In this document: positions 31,724-38,331 of the stretch, in pieces
Numbering within the stretch: position 1 is the stretch's first letter
Layout: the number at the start of each line of letters is the position of its first letter
Assembly: GCA_003231975.1 (NCBI GenBank)
Contig: QIKW01000214.1
Coordinates: 1 to 38,331, forward strand
Source: Acidimicrobiia bacterium
GTDB taxonomy: Bacteria > Actinomycetota > Acidimicrobiia > Acidimicrobiales > SZUA-35
Length of the DNA: 38,331 nucleotides
Direction: 5' to 3'
Notes under the pieces: generated by a model
Told to the model about the DNA's origin: nothing
The model's input: only the letters and a program-made list of their open reading frames with translations
The model's database searches: none
Translations under genes and position numbers: made by a program

Positions 31724-32899
31724 ATGTCAGTCAAACCATGGTTAAGAATAGTTGCAATGCTCATGGCCTTCGCGCTTGTGGCCGCTGCTTGTGGCGGTGA
31801 CGATGAGGTCATCAACGCAGGTGAGGAGGGCGGAGAGAGCGGAGGCGGGGATGAGGGGGATGCGATGGCAGAGAGCGACTTGTCTGGCGTTTGCCCAAGC
31901 CCGTTGGTGATCCAAACCGATTGGTTCCCGGAAGCTGAACATGGCGCTCTTTACCAGATGATCGGTGAGGGCTACACAGTTGATGCAGACAACCTGGTAA
32001 CCAGCGGCCCAATGTGGGGCCCCGGAGGCGAACCAACGGGCATAGACATCGAGGTTCGCGCCGGTGGCCCGGCCATTGGGTTCGCTGCTCCTCGAGTACA
32101 GATGTACACAGATGATTCAATCCATCTTGGTTACACCTCAACCGACGGCCAGGCGACGGCCTGGGCCGACGCGCCGCTGATTTCTGTTATCGCCCCCCTT
32201 GAGAAGAACCCGCAGATGATCATGTGGGATGCAGATGTCTATCCCGACGTTGAAACCCTCGCAGACATTGGAACAGAGGGAATTACAGTCAACGTGTTCG
32301 GTGGTGGGGCGTTCTCTGAGTTCTTCGTGGCCCAAGGCCTCTGGCAGGCCGACCAGGTCGACCCGTCTTATGACGGTTCGCCTGCCCGGTTCGTTGCTGA
32401 GGGAAACATTGCCCAGCAAGGTTTCGCTTCGGCCGAGCCATACAACTATGAGTTCGTGGTTGAGGAGTACGCAAAGGCTCCAAGCTTCCAGCTTCTCCAC
32501 GACGCCGGATTCCAGGTTTACTCCCAAACCTTGGGTGTCAAGCCAAGCGAAATGGAAACTCTGCGGCCATGCTTGGAAAGGTTGGTCCCAGTCATTCAGA
32601 CTGCGATTGTTGAATACGCCGAAGCCCCAGAGCGGGCCAATGCGGTCATCGTTGATGCAGTTGCCCAGATCGATTCTTTCTGGGTTTATGGCGACGGCAT
32701 CGCCGCTTTCGGCGCCGAAACTATGAGCGAGCTTGGCCTTCACGGCAACGGCCCCGATGGAACCGTTGGCAATATGGAGGCCTCTCGTATCCAGAAGATC
32801 ATCGACGATGCCAGATCAGCTGGCCTTGACGCACCCGACGATCTAACGGCAGAAGACATGTTCACAAACGAGTTCATCGATGACAGCATCGGCTTCTAG
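31724..32899 (+). CDS. ABC transporter substrate-binding lipoprotein (NMT1/NitT-TauT type)
   Basis: 391 residues from ATG 31724, with GGGAGGGG just upstream. The signal peptide ends in a lipobox (AFALVAAAC), then an acidic Gly/Glu/Asp linker. The mature domain begins LVIQTDWFPEAEHGALYQMIGEG, the family's strand-helix for binding N-containing ligands (pyrimidine precursors, riboflavin, taurine, aliphatic amides); a mobile-domain hinge region (VNVFGGGAFSEFFVAQGLW) and a QGFASAEPYNYEFV loop follow. Cysteines are few. Ligand unknown, but gene order with creatininase and a Rieske oxygenase suggests a nitrogen heterocycle or amide. Confidence 0.88.
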   Translation: MSVKPWLRIVAMLMAFALVAAACGGDDEVINAGEEGGESGGGDEGDAMAESDLSGVCPSPLVIQTDWFPEAEHGALYQMIGEGYTVDADNLVTSGPMWGPGGEPTGIDIEVRAGGPAIGFAAPRVQMYTDDSIHLGYTSTDGQATAWADAPLISVIAPLEKNPQMIMWDADVYPDVETLADIGTEGITVNVFGGGAFSEFFVAQGLWQADQVDPSYDGSPARFVAEGNIAQQGFASAEPYNYEFVVEEYAKAPSFQLLHDAGFQVYSQTLGVKPSEMETLRPCLERLVPVIQTAIVEYAEAPERANAVIVDAVAQIDSFWVYGDGIAAFGAETMSELGLHGNGPDGTVGNMEASRIQKIIDDARSAGLDAPDDLTAEDMFTNEFIDDSIGF

Positions 32900-32919
32900 C
32901 CGAAGTTGAAAGCTGGAAG

Positions 32920-32951
32920 GGCGAGGCTGGCGCTTTGGCGCCGGTCTCGCC
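32920..32951 (+). terminator. Strong hairpin between binding protein and Rieske gene
   Basis: GGCGAG/CTCGCC closes an inner CTGGCGC-TTTG-GCGCCGG stem, extended by GGAA/TTCC outside. It is a stable stem, but there is no T-run after it, only GGGCTTTCC; it may be a partial terminator or an mRNA 3'-stabilising element that lowers expression of the downstream genes relative to the transporter. Confidence 0.5.
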
Positions 32952-32973
32952 GGGCTTTCCAAGGAGGGGTTTG

Positions 32974-34188
32974 ATGACCGAAACGACGGCCGAGGGGCGG
33001 GCCTACGAAATCAGCGACGGCACGTGGGACCCCGAACTGGTTCAGGTTGAGCGCGGTACTCCTTCAGGCGAGCTGCTCCGGCGCTATTGGCATCCGATCG
33101 CCCGGTCAACCGAAGCTGGCACTTCGCCACTGAATGTGCGAGTCCTTGGCGAAGATCTTGTGCTGTACCGGGATCGGTCGGGCACACCTGGTCTGTTGCA
33201 CCCGCGCTGTTGCCACCGGGGCACAACCCTCTACTTCGGCCGGGTTGAAGACAACGGGATTCGCTGTCCGTATCACGGCTGGTTGTTCGCCGCTGATGGG
33301 CAGTGCCTGGATCAGCCGTGCGAGCCAGACCGTGGTCGCAACAAAGCCAGTCACCGCCAACCCTGGTATCCCGTTGTTGACTACAACGGCTTGGTCTTTG
33401 CCTACCTCGGCCCGGCAGACAAGCAGCCGGTCTTTCCTCGCTTCGACATATTTGAAGACATGACCGAAGACGAAGAAATCGTAATCGTTGACCATTTCGC
33501 TTTTGGTGGTCCGACTAATGCTCCGTGCAACTGGTTCCAGACCCACGAGAACGCCATGGATCCGCACCACGTGTTCATCCTGCATAACACAATCAGCGGC
33601 CCCCAGTTCGACCCGAAGCTCGAGATCTGGCCCCGGATTGACTGGCAAGCCCATTCGTGGGGCGTTACTGCAACCCAAGACAGAGACTTGCCCGATGGCA
33701 CGATTCTGCACCGGATCACCGAGGTGCGTTCGCCAACTATGCGGGTGATCCCAACCCCAACTCTCAGCGTGCTCGGCAAGACCAACAACCTGTCCTGGGC
33801 TCTACCGATCGACGACACCAACACTCGGGTTTATGCCATGCTGCGCAAACGCAAAGATGAAGAAGCTCAGGGTTTGCCCGTGTATGGCAACGGGAAGAGC
33901 TGGTTTGACCTAACCGAGGCCGAGCATCAGGTCTACCCTGGAGACTACGAAACCCAGGTTGGCCAAGGGCCAATCACCCTTCACTCTGAAGAACGACTGG
34001 TGTCCAGCGATCGTGGGGTCTCAATGGTGCGTCGCCTGTTCAAAGATCAAGTCAGGGTGGTTGCCGCTGGGGGCAACCCGGTTGGTGTTGGATTCAGCGA
34101 CGAAGATGCGTTCGTCTCTCTGATTGCTGGCAACTACATCGTTGGGCCAAACACCGACCCGGCAACAATCCCGCTGTGGGACGCGTAA
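32974..34188 (+). CDS. Rieske non-heme iron oxygenase, large subunit
   Basis: 404 residues from ATG 32974, with AAGGAGGGG 5 nt upstream; the longer open frame lies in the hairpin. Rieske [2Fe-2S] ligands are Cys79-x-His81 (CCHRGT) and Cys98-x2-His101 (CPYHGW). The mononuclear iron site is the ENAMDPHHVFILH segment with Asp196, His199 and His204 (the Asp is the bridge/facial-triad region). The arrangement resembles the vanillate O-demethylase/phthalate dioxygenase alpha-only branch, which demethylates or hydroxylates aromatic or N-methyl groups. The reductase partner is not in the window. It lies in the creatininase/NitT-TauT gene group, so N-demethylation or ring opening of the imported compound is likely. 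Confidence 0.93.
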   Translation: MTETTAEGRAYEISDGTWDPELVQVERGTPSGELLRRYWHPIARSTEAGTSPLNVRVLGEDLVLYRDRSGTPGLLHPRCCHRGTTLYFGRVEDNGIRCPYHGWLFAADGQCLDQPCEPDRGRNKASHRQPWYPVVDYNGLVFAYLGPADKQPVFPRFDIFEDMTEDEEIVIVDHFAFGGPTNAPCNWFQTHENAMDPHHVFILHNTISGPQFDPKLEIWPRIDWQAHSWGVTATQDRDLPDGTILHRITEVRSPTMRVIPTPTLSVLGKTNNLSWALPIDDTNTRVYAMLRKRKDEEAQGLPVYGNGKSWFDLTEAEHQVYPGDYETQVGQGPITLHSEERLVSSDRGVSMVRRLFKDQVRVVAAGGNPVGVGFSDEDAFVSLIAGNYIVGPNTDPATIPLWDA

Positions 34189-34195
34189 GGTTGCC

Positions 34196-34717
34196 ATGGC
34201 AACATTGGTGGTAACAGCAGTTGGCAACGATCAGGCTGGGCTGGTGGAAGCCTTGGCCGGTGTTGTTACGAACCACGAGGGCAACTGGGACAAAAGTCAG
34301 ATGGCTGGCCTGGCAGGCAAGTTCGTTGGGATCGTTGTTGTCACTGTTCCCGACAAAGCCGTTGACCTTTTTGTTGATGATCTGAAATCACTGGAGATGG
34401 AGGGCCTATTGCACATAACGGTGGCCACGATTGAGGCCGTCCCCAGCACGCCTGCACCCCTTCAGTTGCGGCTGGAGTTGGTTGGGCAGGATCACCCCGG
34501 CATCGTTCACGACATTTCCAAGGCGCTGGCGGCGCGGGGTGTCAGCATTGAAGAGCTTGAAACCGGAACCGAGAGCGCGCCGATGGCGGGCGGCCGCCTG
34601 TTTAGGGCCAGCGCCGTGCTGGCGGCGCCTTCCGGGATCTCAATTGCCGATCTGCGTGGCTCGCTGGAAGAGCTGGCGAACGAGCTGATGGTAGACATCG
34701 ACCTGAGTGAGCAGTAG
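34196..34717 (+). CDS. Tandem ACT-domain protein (GcvR-like)
   Basis: 173 residues from ATG 34196, 7 nt after the Rieske stop. Two ACT domains are visible: TLVVTAVGNDQAGLVEALAG (about 3-80) and LRLELVGQDHPGIVHDISKALAA (about 93-170). The second holds the DxPG turn for amino-acid binding. Stand-alone double-ACT proteins such as GcvR sense glycine or other amino acids and act by protein-protein contact. Coupled to a catabolic oxygenase, it may report the level of an amino-acid product (glycine or sarcosine) from the pathway. Confidence 0.83.
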   Translation: MATLVVTAVGNDQAGLVEALAGVVTNHEGNWDKSQMAGLAGKFVGIVVVTVPDKAVDLFVDDLKSLEMEGLLHITVATIEAVPSTPAPLQLRLELVGQDHPGIVHDISKALAARGVSIEELETGTESAPMAGGRLFRASAVLAAPSGISIADLRGSLEELANELMVDIDLSEQ

Positions 34718-34733
34718 CTCTGCCCGACGCGCC

Positions 34734-35411
34734 TTAGTCGTCGGTGTCGGTTGCGCCGTCGTCGAGGTAGTCCATCAGGGGAATGGGTTCTGATGCGGTG
34801 CGAACGATGCCAACCAGGTTGGCGATGATCCGCTTCAGGTAGCGGTAGTAGATGGCCAGCGGAACTACCTCTCTGCCGGGCCGGTCAGATGTCATGAACT
34901 GGTTTATCTCGGCCTGATGGGCTGCAACGATGGTTAGGGCTCGTTTGGTGAAATCGTCTATGGCCGCGTCGTCGGGATCTGCCTCGCCCAGTAGTTCGGC
35001 CGCTTCGCCAAACAGGGCTGATGCAATCTGGCGGTCTTCACTGAGCGTGGCGATGTTCGTTGCCCCTGCCAGTGAGATCCCGTTTTCGGCCAGGTCAAGA
35101 ATGTTCTTGGCCTGGTCTCCAATGCGTTCGATCTTCTTCAACAGAAGAGTGAGGCCAAGAACCGAGCCGATGTCAGACCCGCCCTGCACGCTTACGTGCA
35201 CCACCAGTTCAGACCGCAGTTCCTGCTCGGCCCGGTTGATTCGCTGGTCGGTCTCGCGGATGTCGGCCGAAACTATGTCGGGGTCGGTTCCGGTTAGCAG
35301 CGCCAGGGTTGCCAAGTCAAAGGAGTGGCGGGCGTCGCCCAACATGGCAACAGACTTGGCAACCACGTGGTCAAGTCCGGTTGACCCCTTCCTGAAGAAT
35401 GAGAGCACCAT
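34734..35411 (-). CDS. PhoU-domain protein
   Basis: 225 residues from ATG 35411 (MVLSFFRKGSTGLDHVVAKS); the frame is open into the preceding gene, but this start avoids overlap and matches the family N-terminus. All-helical, with PhoU metal-binding acidic patches: 'RETDQRINRAEQELRSEL' and 'EDRQIAS..EAAELLGEAD', and the IERIGDQAKNILDLAENG segment (ERIGDxAxNI) typical of PhoU. It is 13 nt downstream of the Na/phosphate cotransporter on the same strand; in other Na/Pi systems the PhoU domain is fused to the transporter and restrains phosphate uptake. Confidence 0.87.
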   Translation of the reverse strand: MVLSFFRKGSTGLDHVVAKSVAMLGDARHSFDLATLALLTGTDPDIVSADIRETDQRINRAEQELRSELVVHVSVQGGSDIGSVLGLTLLLKKIERIGDQAKNILDLAENGISLAGATNIATLSEDRQIASALFGEAAELLGEADPDDAAIDDFTKRALTIVAAHQAEINQFMTSDRPGREVVPLAIYYRYLKRIIANLVGIVRTASEPIPLMDYLDDGATDTDD

Positions 35412-35424
35412 GGCAAGCGGCCTT

Positions 35425-36558
35425 TCAGCGAAGTAGCGCAACCCCAGTGAGGGGAAGAATGATGAACGCAACTAGAACGTAGGCTACGGCCCAGCTCCGC
35501 TGTTTGACTGCCACATTCGCCAATGCTTCTGCTCCCAGGATTGGAAGGTTCCGAAGGAACGGAAGCACATAGATGGCAAGGATTCCGAGGATGTTGAACG
35601 TGGTGTGGGTGAGCGCAACGATAAGTGAATTTGGGCTGGCCGCGGCCAGAGATGCAAGCAGTGCAGTGATGGTGGTGCCGACGTTCGCCCCCAGGGTTAC
35701 CGGGAACGCGTTGCGAAGTGAGAGCACGCCTGCGGCGCACAGCGGAATCAGGATGGATGTTGTGATGCTTGAGGACTGAACGGCCACAGTGATCACAAGC
35801 CCCAGGAGCATGGCTACCGCACCGCCGCCCTTGCCAAGCACTGCGTTAACCGAACGCTCCACCCGGTCAGCCACAAGCGACCGCATGTTTTTGGTGATGA
35901 ACGTGAGGGCCAGCAGAATAATTGCCAGGCCGGTGGCCACCATTAACGTGCCCTGAAGATTTCCGGCGGCTCCCACCTGGCCCCAGAAGTCGGCCAGCCA
36001 GCCAACCGGTTCCTTCACCCACGCTTTCACCGGGCTTTTCCATTCGGTGCCTGACGTGCCAACCAGCCGCTCGGTCGCCCATTTCGCTATGGAAGAGATG
36101 GTCCCAAATGCCAGCTCCACCGGTAGGAAAATGGCAACACTTAACACGTTGAAGAAGTCGTGAACGGTTGCTGCGGCGAAGGCTCGACGGAACTCGTTGG
36201 ATTGGCGAACGTGACCAAGCGAAACCAGCGTGTTGGTTACAGTGGTGCCGATGTTGGCTCCCATCACCATCGGTACTGCTTGGTCAACCCCAAGCGCACC
36301 CGAGGCAACCAGGCCAACAATCACCGAGGTGCTGGCAGAGGAAGACTGCACCAACACCGTTCCCAGGATTCCAACGGCCAACCCAGCGATTGGGTTGGTG
36401 ACAGCCGAAAAGAGGCGCTCCTGGGTGTCGGCCCCCATGATCTTGATGCCCGCCTCAAGCGAAGAAACGCCAACCAGGAATATGTAGATGAGGCCCACGA
36501 CCAGGGCCGAGCGGGCAACGCCCGGCATTCGAGAATCTTGACTCTCGGAGCTAGCCAT
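35425..36558 (-). CDS. Na+/phosphate cotransporter (PNaS family)
   Basis: 377 residues from ATG 36558. Inverted-repeat topology is shown by two QSSS signatures, LVQSSSASTSVIVGLVASGA (70-89) and VAVQSSSITTSILIPLCAAG (259-278), each followed by a GANIGTT / GANVGTT motif (100-106 and further on). It imports inorganic phosphate with sodium. A hydrophilic segment between the halves (about 155-195) contains Trp-rich loops. The PhoU-like gene follows. Divergent from the peroxiredoxin across 165 bp. Confidence 0.92.
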   Translation of the reverse strand: MASSESQDSRMPGVARSALVVGLIYIFLVGVSSLEAGIKIMGADTQERLFSAVTNPIAGLAVGILGTVLVQSSSASTSVIVGLVASGALGVDQAVPMVMGANIGTTVTNTLVSLGHVRQSNEFRRAFAAATVHDFFNVLSVAIFLPVELAFGTISSIAKWATERLVGTSGTEWKSPVKAWVKEPVGWLADFWGQVGAAGNLQGTLMVATGLAIILLALTFITKNMRSLVADRVERSVNAVLGKGGGAVAMLLGLVITVAVQSSSITTSILIPLCAAGVLSLRNAFPVTLGANVGTTITALLASLAAASPNSLIVALTHTTFNILGILAIYVLPFLRNLPILGAEALANVAVKQRSWAVAYVLVAFIILPLTGVALLR

Positions 36559-36681
36559 ATCGGGAACGAAATCTAGTCAATCCCTGAAGGGTTCGCGGCG
36601 CCTTGCCCATCTTTTTTGGCTGAGCGCGTTGGCAGGCAGAGTCGTTGGTCACCTGAGTGTGAATGTCTGGCAATCAGGGTT

Positions 36682-36687
36682 TAGAAT
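36682..36687 (+). promoter_or_regulatory. Possible -10 of the peroxiredoxin gene
   Basis: TAGAAT (five of six consensus bases) lies 36 nt before the ATG, with AAGGGAG as ribosome site in between. No convincing -35 is present at the right distance (GTGAAT at 36659). Confidence 0.3.
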
Positions 36688-36723
36688 AGCTTTGTCCGTA
36701 CATTTAACCAAAGGGAGAAAATC

Positions 36724-37353
36724 ATGTCGCTAAGGCTTGGAGACGAAGCCCCGAACTTCACTGCAACCACAACCGATGGAGATATTGACTTTCATCAGTG
36801 GAAAGAAGACTCGTGGGCTGTTCTGTTCAGCCATCCGGCCGACTACACCCCGGTGTGCACCACCGAGTTGGGTCGAACCGCGGCGCTGAAGGACGGTTTC
36901 GCCGATCGCAACACAAAGGTGCTTGCTCTTTCGGTTGACCCGATTGAAGACCACCACGGTTGGGCTCCCGACATTGGCGAGGTAACAGGAACCGAACTGA
37001 ACTTCCCAATTATCGCCGATCCGGATCGCAAGGTTGCTGAGCTCTATGACATGATCCATCCCGGCGCCGGAGACACCTCCACCGTCAGGTCGGTGTTCGT
37101 GATCGATCCCGTCAATAGCGTGCGTCTGATTCTCACCTACCCTAAGTCCACGGGCCGCAACTTCGATGAAGTGCTGCGGGTGATCGACAGCTTGCAGCTA
37201 ACCGATCACCACCAAGTTGCCACCCCAGCCGACTGGGTGAAGGGCGATCGGGTGATCGCCTCGCCTGCGATGTCAACCGAAGACGCTAGGGAGCGATTTC
37301 AGAACCTCGAAGAGGTTAAGCCATACCTCCGTTATGTAGACGACCCTTCGTGA
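36724..37353 (+). CDS. 1-Cys peroxiredoxin (Prx6 type)
   Basis: 209 residues from ATG 36724, with AAGGGAG upstream. The peroxidatic motif is SHPADYTPVCTTELG, with Cys45; the long C-terminal extension with DWVKGDRVIASPAMS and KPYLRYV is that of the Prx6/AhpC-TSA 1-Cys group; there is no resolving Cys in the usual C-terminal place. It reduces peroxides using an external thiol. The position beside oxygen-using enzymes is suggestive but it has its own promoter region. Confidence 0.94.
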   Translation: MSLRLGDEAPNFTATTTDGDIDFHQWKEDSWAVLFSHPADYTPVCTTELGRTAALKDGFADRNTKVLALSVDPIEDHHGWAPDIGEVTGTELNFPIIADPDRKVAELYDMIHPGAGDTSTVRSVFVIDPVNSVRLILTYPKSTGRNFDEVLRVIDSLQLTDHHQVATPADWVKGDRVIASPAMSTEDARERFQNLEEVKPYLRYVDDPS

Positions 37354-37392
37354 GCTAACCCAGCCGTTCGGTGTTATGGCTAGGGTCAGAAC

Positions 37393-38331
37393 GTGGCTGA
37401 CGACGTTACGTTCTACGACGAGATCGAGGCTTACTGTGGCAGGCTCAGTTACCGCCAGAGCCAGCAGGTTGAACTGCACGTTTCGTGCCGCGCGGAACGC
37501 TACGACATCGAGATCCAGCGGTGGGGGGCCAGCCTCGAAACGGTGTGGAGTGGCGCCGACCTTGAAGGCTCGTTCACAGCACCGCCAGAAGATGCCGATG
37601 CGAATGGTTGCCGCTGGCCCGTGTCGGTTCTCGTTGACATCCCCGATACCTGGGCCAGCGGTTTTTATCTAGTAACCGCCACCGCGAAGGGCGCCGCGCC
37701 AGGGCGAGACACCTGCCATGCCGGGTTTGTTGTGCGGCCAGCAAAACCGGTGGCCCGGGCGCTGCTGGTTCTGGCAACGAACACTTGGAATGCATACAAC
37801 ACCTGGGGTGGTGTCAGCCTCTACACCGGAGGCACGCAGGTCTCGTTTCAACGGCCGTTCGGCCGGGGGATGCTGTGGCGCGAAGAGGTTGAGCGAGACG
37901 ACCGAAAGGCTCGGCCCGCCCGATGGGGAGAAGAGCCAGACGTTGACGGTGAGATCTTTCAGCAGTACCGGATGGAGCAGGGCTATCCGGCTTCGATTGG
38001 TTCCTCTGGCTGGTTCATCTTCGAGCGCCGCTTTGTTCGCTGGGCCGAGGCTGAGGGGCTAGCCATCGACTATGCAATCTCGGCCGACCTGGCGGAGGAT
38101 CCAGAAGCGCTGGATGGCTATGACCTGGTGCTTAGTGTTGGCCACGACGAGTACTGGTCTGTCGGCCAACGCGATGCAGTTGAGGCCCATGTGGCCGCTG
38201 GTGGGGCTTTCGTTAGCTTCTCTGGCAACACGATGTTTTGGCAGGTTCGCCTTGTTGACTCTGGGGCCGCCATGGTGTGCCACAAGTACACCGCTACCGA
38301 AACCGATCCCGTGGTTGAGGCTGGGCGGCCT
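37393..38331 (+). CDS. N,N-dimethylformamidase large-subunit-like protein (C-terminus cut by window edge)
   Basis: 313 codons are visible from GTG 37393; an in-frame TAG four codons upstream fixes this as the first start. The first 110 residues are a beta-sandwich-like domain (SQQVELHVSCRAERYDIEIQRWG); the main domain starts ARALLVLATNTWNAYNTWGG-SLY and includes VSFQRPFGRG, LVLSVGHDEYWSVGQRDAVE and SFSGNTMFWQVR. In the characterised enzyme the non-heme iron is held by Tyr, His and Glu; His251-Asp-Glu253 here is that His-x-Glu pair. The family hydrolyses formamides; members with other amide substrates exist. No small subunit is seen in the window. Whether it is active on dimethylformamide is unknown. 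Confidence 0.85.
   Translation, partial: MADDVTFYDEIEAYCGRLSYRQSQQVELHVSCRAERYDIEIQRWGASLETVWSGADLEGSFTAPPEDADANGCRWPVSVLVDIPDTWASGFYLVTATAKGAAPGRDTCHAGFVVRPAKPVARALLVLATNTWNAYNTWGGVSLYTGGTQVSFQRPFGRGMLWREEVERDDRKARPARWGEEPDVDGEIFQQYRMEQGYPASIGSSGWFIFERRFVRWAEAEGLAIDYAISADLAEDPEALDGYDLVLSVGHDEYWSVGQRDAVEAHVAAGGAFVSFSGNTMFWQVRLVDSGAAMVCHKYTATETDPVVEAGRP

Overview
The window is a high-GC chromosomal segment of what looks like a heterotrophic actinobacterium. An Acidimicrobiia-like lineage is my inference, from short-leader or leaderless starts, frequent GTG/TTG starts, lipoproteins with a Cys-Gly-rich N-terminus, VapBC modules and F420/luciferase-type oxidoreductases; no rRNA or marker gene is present to prove it. 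Most of the window is catabolic genes for nitrogen-containing organic compounds plus their uptake systems. One accessory island of toxin-related debris sits at about 5.8-9.7 kb.

Layout. (a) 1-3439: a FAD-dependent amine-oxidoreductase-like gene (cut by the left edge) and an MttB-superfamily methyltransferase without pyrrolysine, divergent from a LysR regulator across a 90-bp spacer that holds a LysR-type box. (b) 3440-4730: about 1.3 kb with no convincing gene but many perfect hairpins, a recurring MluI-containing palindrome and a 7-bp tandem repeat. (c) 4731-5684: a PLP-dependent threonine-dehydratase/serine-racemase-like enzyme. (d) 5787-9737: the accessory island. An orphan VapB-like antitoxin and a complete VapBC pair point outward from a 2.9-kb segment bounded by an identical 35-bp inverted repeat. 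Inside lies a 5'-truncated RHS fragment with a DUF6973-like C-terminal toxin candidate (two frameshifts) and an overlapping gene for a membrane-anchored protein with three ankyrin-like modules of about 127 residues (one frameshift), read here as the cognate immunity gene. (e) 9835-21750: a class-I glutamine amidotransferase divergent from a long co-directional operon: branched-chain-amino-acid-type ABC transporter (with a fused permease-ATPase), glutamine-synthetase-like ligase, two tandem cytochromes P450, a TTC38-like protein and an acyl-CoA dehydrogenase. The last four junctions are tight (8 nt, then three ATGA overlaps), so uptake, activation and oxidation of one amine-type substrate is likely. 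(f) 21787-23201: short repeats and a DUF4143-type ATPase. (g) 23299-28525: cytosine-deaminase-like amidohydrolase, phytoene-dehydrogenase-like oxidoreductase, luciferase-like monooxygenase and two flavodoxin-fold quinone reductases. (h) 28526-29043: repeat-rich spacer. (i) 29044-34717: creatininase-family amidohydrolase, NitT/TauT-type ABC transporter, Rieske oxygenase and an ACT-domain protein, probably one pathway unit. (j) 34734-36558: Na/phosphate cotransporter and PhoU-like protein. (k) 36724-38331: 1-Cys peroxiredoxin and the start of an N,N-dimethylformamidase-like large subunit, cut by the right edge.

The genes suggest a scavenger of small nitrogenous organics (methylated amines, cyclic or secondary amines, creatinine- or formamide-like amides): three C-N-directed enzyme sets, each beside transport or regulatory genes. 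Substrates cannot be read from sequence alone. The most unusual items are the degenerate RHS/immunity module between identical inverted repeats, the GS-P450-P450-TTC38-ACAD operon, and the acyl-CoA dehydrogenase that lacks both usual catalytic glutamates.
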